Below are positions 1 to 5,491 of a DNA stretch of 5,546 nt, in pieces. Source of the DNA: JAAYBY01 sp964654125 (lineage in GTDB: Bacteria; Bacillota; Clostridia; Saccharofermentanales; UBA5734); contig CAZZGG010000142.1 of assembly GCA_964654125.1 (NCBI GenBank), positions 1 through 5,546 of the forward strand. Reading direction: 5' to 3'. Position numbers and translations under genes: made by a program. How positions within the stretch are numbered: position 1 is the stretch's first letter; every line of letters starts with the position of its first letter. The notes below the pieces were generated by a model. The model was not told where the DNA came from and searched no databases. It saw only the letters and a program-made list of their open reading frames with translations.

Positions 1-1382
1 AAACCATACTTCTAGTTCTAGACGGGCTGGATTATGAGTACATCACCCAGCACCTGACTGATTTTGCTCTTTTCCGTTCCCTCTATGAGCAAAAGCAGCT
101 CAGCCGCCTTGAATCGGTCGTGCCAGCCGACTCCATCCCGGCCTGGATGACGATCTACACCGGCCAGAATCCGGCCCGGCATGGTCTGATCGAATCGATC
201 GACTATCTGGACTATAAAAAAAACCGGCCTGGCGACTACAAGAGTCTGCAGGGCCAGACTGTCTGGGATGCCTTAGGCCAGGCCGGCCAAAAAGTTTTAG
301 TCTACAACCCCTTTCTGGCCTACCCGGCCTGGCCTGTTCCTGGCCTGATGGTTAGCGGGCCAGTCTTCGAAAGTGGCCAGATCAGCACTAACAGGCCGGA
401 TCTGCTTGATCTGGCCAGCCAGCCACCCTTGGGCGGCCTGGTCGACCAGCCCACTGCGAAAACGATGCGCGGCTTTCTGGCTAAAAACCTGGCCCTGACC
501 CAGGCACAATTCGACGCTTTTACTAAGCTGCTGGATCAGGCCGATTACGATTTTGCCTTTTTAGGTATCCTGACAGCAGACAGGATCCAGCATTTTTTAT
601 GGCGCTACACGAAAGCTTCCGCCAAAAAGGACCAGGAACTGAGCGGGGCGATCTTGGACACATATCTGCTGCTGGAAAAAAACATCGGCCGGATAATAGA
701 TAAGTATGGCAAAACCCACACTGTTTTGGCGATCAGTGACCACGGGCATGGGCCAAGGTGCAGCAAAACATTTTTTATCAACCAATGGCTCAGCCAGGCA
801 GGCTATCTCAAAAAGGCCTCTTTGAAAAAGCGGTTTCTGGAATACGCCAAACATGCTCTTTTGCTGGGCCTGGAAAAAACTAATCTGCTGGAAGCAGGCG
901 TCAACTTTGGCAAAAGATTTACCTTGGCCCACCAGATAAAAAATGCCGACCACATTTTCCCGCCCGGCGACAAAATATATGCACCTAACTTTGACGGGAC
1001 CAACCCTTCTGGGGGCATCCAGGTCGAACAAGCGGCTTTTGCCTGTACTGCTGAATATGAAAAAGTCCGCACCAAGCTTATTGCCGGCCTGCTGGCACTA
1101 AAACACCAAGGCAGGCCCGTCCTGGAGTGGGCCAAGCGCCGCGAGGAGCTTTACCCAGGCTGTGAAGCAGCTAATTATCCAGCTATCGTTTATCAGCTTG
1201 ATTCCGACTATGGTGTGGACCGGGGCCTTTTCGGCCAAAGGCTCTTTGGCAGTAACTCAATGCGCCAGATCATCTCGGGCGGCCACCAGCCAGGCGGTGT
1301 GGTCATGACGAACTCTGGCAAACATAAGCAGATCAGCTCGATCCTTGATGTCTACGATTTTATCATCAGCCTGCATAGCTGA
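1..1382 (+). CDS. Alkaline-phosphatase-superfamily phosphodiesterase/phosphotransferase (type I phosphodiesterase fold), 5' partial
   Basis: The reading frame is open from the left edge (first full codon at 3) to TGA at 1380-1382, about 459 residues. A GTG at 120 is available but cannot be the start, because the frame upstream encodes the conserved first strand TILLVLDGLD with the metal-ligand Asp at 21-23. The real start is probably a few codons left of the window. Seen: nucleophile region DSIPAWMTIYTG with Ser at 132-134, then NPARHG; TADRIQH (Asp 579, His 591); SDHGHG (Asp 738, His 741); GGHQPGG (His 1284). These match the two-metal site of nucleotide pyrophosphatase/phosphodiesterases and of the COG3379-type predicted phosphohydrolases. 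No hydrophobic leader precedes the first strand, so a cytoplasmic enzyme is likely. The substrate is unknown. Next to glycosyltransferases it may hydrolyse or transfer a phosphate ester on a nucleotide sugar or lipid-linked glycan. Family assignment is firm; role is inferred. Confidence 0.88.
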   Translation, partial: TILLVLDGLDYEYITQHLTDFALFRSLYEQKQLSRLESVVPADSIPAWMTIYTGQNPARHGLIESIDYLDYKKNRPGDYKSLQGQTVWDALGQAGQKVLVYNPFLAYPAWPVPGLMVSGPVFESGQISTNRPDLLDLASQPPLGGLVDQPTAKTMRGFLAKNLALTQAQFDAFTKLLDQADYDFAFLGILTADRIQHFLWRYTKASAKKDQELSGAILDTYLLLEKNIGRIIDKYGKTHTVLAISDHGHGPRCSKTFFINQWLSQAGYLKKASLKKRFLEYAKHALLLGLEKTNLLEAGVNFGKRFTLAHQIKNADHIFPPGDKIYAPNFDGTNPSGGIQVEQAAFACTAEYEKVRTKLIAGLLALKHQGRPVLEWAKRREELYPGCEAANYPAIVYQLDSDYGVDRGLFGQRLFGSNSMRQIISGGHQPGGVVMTNSGKHKQISSILDVYDFIISLHS

Positions 1383-1403
1383 CTTTGGTACGGCGGTGGT
1401 CTT

Positions 1404-2504
1404 ATGCGCGAAGTGATTTTTATTATGCCTGCCCTGCTGGGCGGTGGGGCAGAAAGAGTCGTGACCATCCTGGCTAGCTATCTGGCCAGCCAGGGTCATC
1501 CGGTCAGGATCTGCCTGTTCAAACAGGACAAGCTGGATTACCAGCTGCCTGCGGCTGTGCTGGTTGATGCCAGTTATGTGCGCCAGGAGCAGGGCCTGGC
1601 CAGAATCTGGTACCGCCTGCAGGATCTGCGCAGATTGCTGCGCAAAAACAAGCAGGCTGTCTTTATATCCTTTTTCAGCATGTTCAACCTCTATCTGCTG
1701 GCGGCTGCCCTAGGCCTGAAAAGACAGATCATCGTCTCCGAAAGACTGGATCCGGCCTACAGTATCCCAGCCAAAAAGTGGCTGTTCGGCTTGAGAAAGC
1801 TGCTCTATCAAAAAGCAAGTGCCCTAGTATTCCAGACTCCAGCTGCCCGGGATTTTTTCCCGGCAAGTATCAGGGCCAAGGGAACAATTATTGCCAATCC
1901 ACTCACTGACAGCCTGCCGGTACGCCACCAGGGCCCCAGAAGAAATACCATTGTCTCTTTTGGGCGCCTCGAAGACCAGAAAAACTACCCTCTTTTGCTT
2001 GAAGCCTTCGCTCTCTTTTGCCAGGAACAGCCGGCTTACCAGCTCAGCATCTATGGCAAGGGCAGCTGCCGGCAAAGCCTGCAGGAAAAAATCCAGCAAG
2101 AAGGCCTCGCCGGCAAGGTGATCCTGCACGGCTTTGACCCGCATGTGCATGAAAAGGCACGTGACTGCGCCATGTTTGTGCTGGCCTCCGACTATGAAGG
2201 CTTGGCAAATTCCATGCTGGAAGCCATGGCCATGGGCCTGCCCTGCATCTGTACAGATTGTCCGCCCGGTGGTGCCAGAGTGTTCATCCGGCACGGGGTG
2301 AATGGCCTTTTGACACCTGTGGGGGACGCCTTTCGCCTTAGTAAGGCCATGCTCCAGCTGGCTGCTGACAGGCCAAAGGCCGAAGCCATGGCCCAGGAGG
2401 CTGAAAAAGTCAGATCACTGCTGGATAAGGATCTGATCTGTGCCCAATGGCAAGAAATAATTCAAAGCTGGCCAGGCAGCTGCTTGGGGAGAAAGACCAG
2501 GTGA
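1404..2504 (+). CDS. GT4-family glycosyltransferase (GT-B fold)
   Basis: This 366-residue protein, a normal length for GT4, would transfer a sugar from a nucleotide donor to a glycan or lipid-linked acceptor with retention of configuration. Seen: an N-terminal strand followed by the glycine-rich GGGAERV loop (residues 13-19); VSERLDP (111-117), typical of GT4 enzymes in polysaccharide clusters; NPL after the linker strand (165-167); FGRLEDQKNYPLLLEAF (186-202) opening the donor domain; and the E-x7-E motif in DYEGLANSMLE (Glu265, Glu273), followed by a Cys-Pro-Pro-Gly-Gly segment and GVNGLLTPVGD. There is no signal peptide or membrane segment, so it is cytosolic or peripheral. The ATG lies 21 bases after the upstream stop, with a weak GGTGG (1395-1399) four bases before it. 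Its TGA overlaps the next gene's GTG. Donor and acceptor sugars cannot be read from sequence. Confidence 0.93.
   Translation: MREVIFIMPALLGGGAERVVTILASYLASQGHPVRICLFKQDKLDYQLPAAVLVDASYVRQEQGLARIWYRLQDLRRLLRKNKQAVFISFFSMFNLYLLAAALGLKRQIIVSERLDPAYSIPAKKWLFGLRKLLYQKASALVFQTPAARDFFPASIRAKGTIIANPLTDSLPVRHQGPRRNTIVSFGRLEDQKNYPLLLEAFALFCQEQPAYQLSIYGKGSCRQSLQEKIQQEGLAGKVILHGFDPHVHEKARDCAMFVLASDYEGLANSMLEAMAMGLPCICTDCPPGGARVFIRHGVNGLLTPVGDAFRLSKAMLQLAADRPKAEAMAQEAEKVRSLLDKDLICAQWQEIIQSWPGSCLGRKTR
2486..2504 (+). promoter_or_regulatory. Shine-Dalgarno and GTGA stop/start overlap that decides the deacetylase start
   Basis: GGGGAG at 2486-2491 lies nine bases before GTG 2501. The same four bases GTGA (2501-2504) carry the deacetylase start and the TGA stop of the GT4 gene. 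This points to translational coupling and argues against the in-frame ATG at 2447, whose nearest purine run (AAGGA at 2427-2431) is about 15 bases away. A second in-frame GTG at 2510 is possible but is spaced less well. Confidence 0.75.
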
Positions 2505-3304
2505 TTTATGTGAAGAAGATAGCCTTTCGCATTGATGATGTCTGCCCCCAGATGGATAAGGAGCTGTTCCAGACTGCCCTGGCTTTGCTGGAAAAGGCCG
2601 GAATCAGGCCCCTGCTTTGCGTGATACCCGCCAATCAGGACCCCTACCTGCTCAGGCAGCCAGCTGATCCACTCTTTTGGTCCAACCTGCGACAGTTAAA
2701 GGCCCAGGGTTATCTTATTGCCATGCATGGTTACCAGCATCTATATGATAGCGAAGCAAGATGCCTGATGACCGGCTGGGCGAAAAGTGAATTCGCCGGC
2801 CATGCCCTGGCTGTGCAGCTGGACAGGCTGGCCCAGGGCCGGGCCATCATGCACCAGCATGGTCTGGACACAGATATCTTTGCCGCACCAGGCCATTCTT
2901 TTGATAAGAACACGCTGCAGGCCCTGGTCCAGGCCGGCTTCAAATTCATCAGTGACGGCCGTTCCCACCAGCCCTACCTGCGCCGAGGTCTGAAGTTTTT
3001 ACCCTGCCGTTCCTACCGGGTCGCCATAAAATGCAAGGGCCTAACCACCGTGGCCCTGCATCCGGCCAGCAACGGCGCAAAAGAGCTGGCCAGCCTGCAC
3101 AAGACTCTGCAGCGCAACCGGGCTTATCTGGCCAGCTTCTCTGAACTTTTGGCCAGCAGCTGCAGCCCCTTGCCCTTGCAGCTGCTGGACGAGAAAATCT
3201 ATATCCTTTACAGCCTTTTCCTGGCGCCTATTATGTTTCATCTAAAAAAATTTATCAGGCCTTTAAAGAAGATTATAAGAAGGCCAGGGCAGTTGCCCAG
3301 TTAA
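2501..3304 (+). CDS. DUF2334/CE4-like polysaccharide deacetylase
   Basis: Likely removes N- or O-acetyl groups from a sugar in the cluster's glycan. In the 267-residue protein from GTG 2501: FRIDDVCP near the N-terminus (Asp12, Asp13: catalytic/metal Asp pair); MHGYQH (His76, His80: H-x3-H metal motif); FAAPGHSFD (APGHS 129-133), then GFKFISDG; and LHP (His187), the probable second catalytic His. These are hallmarks of the DUF2334 branch of the NodB/CE4 fold. An ATG at 2447 is in frame but would overlap the upstream gene by 58 bases and lacks a well-placed Shine-Dalgarno. GTG 2501 has GGGGAG nine bases upstream, sits just before the conserved core and forms a GTGA overlap with the previous stop. 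There is no signal peptide. The last 40 or so residues hold a hydrophobic stretch (YILYSLFLAPIMF) and then a Lys/Arg-rich tail, possibly a peripheral membrane anchor. The true substrate is unknown. Confidence 0.85.
   Translation: MIYVKKIAFRIDDVCPQMDKELFQTALALLEKAGIRPLLCVIPANQDPYLLRQPADPLFWSNLRQLKAQGYLIAMHGYQHLYDSEARCLMTGWAKSEFAGHALAVQLDRLAQGRAIMHQHGLDTDIFAAPGHSFDKNTLQALVQAGFKFISDGRSHQPYLRRGLKFLPCRSYRVAIKCKGLTTVALHPASNGAKELASLHKTLQRNRAYLASFSELLASSCSPLPLQLLDEKIYILYSLFLAPIMFHLKKFIRPLKKIIRRPGQLPS
3153..3188. repeat. Perfect 12-bp inverted repeat (12-base loop) inside the deacetylase gene
   Basis: CCAGCAGCTGCA (3153-3164) and TGCAGCTGCTGG (3177-3188) are exact reverse complements separated by 12 bases, enough for a stable GC-rich hairpin. 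No T run follows on either side, so it does not look like an intrinsic terminator. It encodes part of the leucine- and serine-rich segment before the hydrophobic tail of the deacetylase. It may be a by-product of CAG/CTG/AGC codon preference. Confidence 0.85.
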
Positions 3305-3322
3305 TATTAGCTCCTTTCTGCT

Positions 3323-3337
3323 GGGAGATATGCCATG
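3323..3337 (+). promoter_or_regulatory. Shine-Dalgarno of the ATP-grasp gene
   Basis: GGGAG at 3323-3327 lies seven bases before ATG 3335, in the 30-base gap after the deacetylase stop. This gap is the longest in the window. It contains no recognisable -35/-10 pair and no stem-loop with a T run, so transcription most likely reads through. Confidence 0.7.
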
Positions 3338-4282
3338 AGTAAACAAACAAATCCACCAAAAAGCATAAACAGACTTATCTTGCGGCTTTTACGCAGCAAG
3401 GCCGGTCTTATTTTGCCGGACAAGCTCTACCTCAAGATCCGCCACCAGGCCGAATTGGGCCAAAAACTCAATTTGAAAAACCCCAAGACCTACAATGAAA
3501 AACTGCAGTGGTTGAAACTTTATAACAGAAAGCCGGAACTCACCATGATGGCTGACAAATATGCCGTGCGTGATTTTGTGGCCAGAACTATTGGTCCGCA
3601 ATATCTGGTGCCGCTTTTGGGGGTCTGGCAGAGTTTTGCCAAGATCGATTTTACCAGCCTGCCTGAGCGCTTTGTCCTCAAATGCACCCATGACTGCGAT
3701 GGCCTGATCATCTGCCGCAACAAAAGCTGCCTCGACCTGGCTGCTGCAAAAAAGTTTCTCAACAGTTCCCTGGCCAAAAACTACTTTTATGTGGCCCGGG
3801 AATGGCCTTACAAGCAGATCCAGCCCCGCATAATCGCTGAGCAATACCTGGATGACAGGTCGATAGACCAGTATGAGGATGACACCAGTCCGGTCCTTAA
3901 TGTCTATAAGTTTTTTTGCTTTAACGGACAGCCCCGCTTTTTGCTTCATTCGGTCGATAAGGGGGATGACTGCCGTTACGATTATTTTGATATGGACTTC
4001 CAACCCCTGGCCATGTCTGCCGGCATCAAGAAGGCCGATTATGCCGTCTTGGAGCCGCAGAATTTTGCCAAGATGAAGCAAGTGGCTGCCCTTTTAGCCC
4101 AAGACATCTGCCATGTCCGGGTTGATCTGTTCAATATCGCAGGCAGGATCTATTTTAATGAAATGACCTTTTTCAACTGGGCCGGATACCAGCCCTTCTA
4201 TCCGGCAAAATGGGATGAAATCCTGGGCAGCTGGCTGGTTTTGCCCGCAAAGGTCCAAAGTTTAAGGCAGGTGGTAAAATGA
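3335..4282 (+). CDS. TupA-like ATP-grasp protein (carboxylate-amine ligase)
   Basis: This 315-residue protein resembles the ATP-grasp TupA family (Pfam ATPgrasp_TupA), named for a Bacillus teichuronopeptide biosynthesis protein. Such enzymes are expected to activate a carboxylate with ATP and join it to an amine. Seen in family order: NPKTYNEKLQWLKLY (49-63); ADKYAVRDFV (73-82); IGPQYLVPLLGVW (86-98); LPERFVLKCTHD (109-120), the nucleotide-contact strand; REWPYK (155-160) and PRIIAEQYL (164-172, Glu169); VYKFFCFNGQPRFLL (190-204); and RVDLF plus YFNEMTFF (Asp264, Glu276), the probable Mg-ATP ligands. Two motif positions look unusual: His-Asp-Cys-Asp-Gly where I recall a Ser-Gly pattern, and Val before YKFF where Asp is common. 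The ATG has GGGAG (3323-3327) seven bases upstream, 30 bases after the deacetylase stop. Its TGA overlaps the next ATG. It is cytosolic. The substrates are not deducible; I see no reason to call tupA itself. Confidence 0.87.
   Translation: MSKQTNPPKSINRLILRLLRSKAGLILPDKLYLKIRHQAELGQKLNLKNPKTYNEKLQWLKLYNRKPELTMMADKYAVRDFVARTIGPQYLVPLLGVWQSFAKIDFTSLPERFVLKCTHDCDGLIICRNKSCLDLAAAKKFLNSSLAKNYFYVAREWPYKQIQPRIIAEQYLDDRSIDQYEDDTSPVLNVYKFFCFNGQPRFLLHSVDKGDDCRYDYFDMDFQPLAMSAGIKKADYAVLEPQNFAKMKQVAALLAQDICHVRVDLFNIAGRIYFNEMTFFNWAGYQPFYPAKWDEILGSWLVLPAKVQSLRQVVK
4269..4282 (+). promoter_or_regulatory. Ribosome binding site and ATGA stop/start overlap between ATP-grasp and second GT4 genes
   Basis: AGGTGG (4269-4274) is followed four bases later by ATG 4279, which shares ATGA (4279-4282) with the ATP-grasp TGA stop. 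The arrangement suggests re-initiation by ribosomes finishing the upstream gene. The spacing is short, and the first GT4 gene shows a similar GGTGG four bases before its ATG. Confidence 0.7.
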
Positions 4283-5475
4283 AAAAAATATTGCTGATCA
4301 TGCATGATATGGCCAGTGGCGGGGCCCAAAAAAGCCTGCTTTCCCTGCTCTTGGAAATGGCTGACCAGCAGGCCGATTATGAGCTGAGCCTTTTACTGAT
4401 CAAAAAAGAAGGTCTTTTTTACGAGCAGCTGCCCGCCTATGTCAAGCTGGTCGAACCGGACCGGGAATTAGTCTGCATGCAGCAGCCTCTCTTGAGCAAG
4501 GCCTTTTGGCGGGCTGTCAGCTGGCAAAGCCTGCTGGCTAAGATCAAGTGGCAGTTCCAGCAAAAGCGCCAGGATCAGGCCAGTTTTGCCGAAAAGCAGC
4601 GCGTCTGGTGGCAAATCTGGCAAAAAGTCATCCCACCAGCTGCTGGATATTACGATACAGCCGTCTCCTACCTGCAGGGCTACACCAATTATTATCTGGC
4701 AGATAAAGTCCAAGCCAGCAAAAAGATCATGTGGATCCACACCCGCTATACCGAACAGGGCCGTGACCTGGCCTATGACCGGCAATACTTTGCCAAAGCA
4801 GACCGGATTGTTGTTGTATCCAGCAGCTGTGCCACTTATTTTCTAGAGATTTTTCCGGAATTTACCGGCAAGGTGCAAATTATCCCCAACCTGTCATCGG
4901 CCAGCCTGATCTGGCAGCTGGCTCAAACCGAGCAGCTGCCGGCTGAATACAAGGCTGTTTCAGGCTGGATACTGCTCTCGATTGGCCGGCTTTCCTACGA
5001 AAAAGGTTTTGACCTGGCCCTGGCCGCAGCCAGCATCCTTAAAAAAGCCGGTTATTATTTTAAGTGGTTTTTTATCGGTAAAGGCCCCTTGCTGGCCAGC
5101 CTCCGCAAGGAAAGCAGCCGGTTGGGCCTGGAGGAATACGTAGCTTTTTTAGGCGAAAAGGCCAATCCTTATGTCTACCTGCACCATGCTGACATCTTTG
5201 TCCAGACCTCCCGCATTGAAGGCAAGTCCCTGGTGCTAGATGAAGCAAAGATCCTGGCCAAGCCCATCCTGGTCACTGCCTATGACACAGTGCACGACAA
5301 TATCAAGGACGGCCAGGAGGGTCTGGTCGTGGACATCAGCAGCGCAGCAGTGGCCGCTGGCCTGAAAAGCCTTTTTGACGATCCCGCCCTGGCTGCCGGT
5401 CTAACCCGCCAATTGCGCCAGCTGCCCGATGACACAGCTGCTGATCTGGCTAAATATCTGCAACTTTTTAGTTGA
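4279..5475 (+). CDS. GT4-family glycosyltransferase (second, divergent from the first)
   Basis: This 398-residue GT-B enzyme would add another sugar in the same pathway. Seen: MKKILLIMHDMASGGAQKS with a glycine loop at 14-19; MWIHTRY (151-157), a typical acceptor-domain strand with His; DRIVVVSSSC (175-184); KVQIIPNL (198-205) before the donor domain; LLSIGRLSYEKGFDLAL (232-248); FFIGKGP (264-270); FLGEKANPYVYL (290-301); and E-x7-E as IEGKSLVLDE (Glu314, Glu322). A Trp/Gln/Lys-rich insert around residues 70-118 is longer than in compact GT4 members. There is no signal peptide. The start overlaps the ATP-grasp stop by four bases (ATGA), with AGGTGG at 4269-4274 just upstream, so translation is probably coupled. 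It differs clearly from the GT4 at 1404-2504 (GGAQKS versus GGAERV, and different E-x7-E contexts), so it probably uses another donor or acceptor rather than being a recent duplicate. Confidence 0.92.
   Translation: MKKILLIMHDMASGGAQKSLLSLLLEMADQQADYELSLLLIKKEGLFYEQLPAYVKLVEPDRELVCMQQPLLSKAFWRAVSWQSLLAKIKWQFQQKRQDQASFAEKQRVWWQIWQKVIPPAAGYYDTAVSYLQGYTNYYLADKVQASKKIMWIHTRYTEQGRDLAYDRQYFAKADRIVVVSSSCATYFLEIFPEFTGKVQIIPNLSSASLIWQLAQTEQLPAEYKAVSGWILLSIGRLSYEKGFDLALAAASILKKAGYYFKWFFIGKGPLLASLRKESSRLGLEEYVAFLGEKANPYVYLHHADIFVQTSRIEGKSLVLDEAKILAKPILVTAYDTVHDNIKDGQEGLVVDISSAAVAAGLKSLFDDPALAAGLTRQLRQLPDDTAADLAKYLQLFS
4913..4940. repeat. 11-bp inverted repeat with one bulged base (5-base loop) inside the second GT4 gene
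   Basis: GGCAGCTGGCTC (4913-4924) and GAGCAGCTGCC (4930-4940) pair over 11 base pairs with one unpaired G, around the loop AAACC. It encodes residues around WQLAQTEQLP, in the linker between the two GT-B domains. No T run follows, so termination is unlikely. It shares the CAGCTG core with the hairpin at 3153-3188. Confidence 0.8.
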
Positions 5476-5491
5476 GGAGACAGCAGCAATG
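5475..5491 (+). promoter_or_regulatory. Shine-Dalgarno of the 3'-terminal partial gene
   Basis: AGGAG at 5475-5479, overlapping the last base of the preceding TGA stop, is nine bases before ATG 5489. It is the closest match in the window to the canonical site and supports the call of a new gene despite its truncation. Confidence 0.72.

Noticed and set aside
120..122. GTG at 120 as the start of the phosphodiesterase gene
   Set aside because: It would remove the conserved first strand and the metal-ligand Asp at 21-23 and begin just before the nucleophile. The frame is open to the window edge, so the gene is truncated at its 5' end.
216..223. Run of eight A residues in the phosphodiesterase gene, considered as a phase-variable tract
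   Set aside because: The reading frame is intact, the run encodes ordinary Lys codons, and similar 7-base A or T runs occur elsewhere in the window.
597..1031. Minus-strand open frame of about 144 codons opposite the phosphodiesterase gene
   Set aside because: It lies entirely within a gene whose plus-strand product carries a full catalytic motif set, and its translation has no family features.
1824..2294. Minus-strand open frame of about 156 codons opposite the first GT4 gene
   Set aside because: It is a shadow of the conserved GT4 donor domain; the His/Gly-rich translation shows no recognisable motif.
3305..3334. Gap before the ATP-grasp gene, checked for a promoter or terminator
   Set aside because: It contains only a short AT-rich stretch and the Shine-Dalgarno; there is no paired -35/-10 boxes and no stem-loop with a T run.
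3389..4081. Long open frame on the minus strand (about 230 codons) opposite the ATP-grasp gene
   Set aside because: The plus-strand frame matches a recognisable family along its whole length. The minus-strand translation shows no domain pattern, and the lack of stops follows from the codon composition of the real gene.
1404..5475. The two GT4 genes considered as a tandem duplication
   Set aside because: They differ in length, in the glycine-loop motif, in the E-x7-E context and in the linker region; similarity is limited to family-level motifs.
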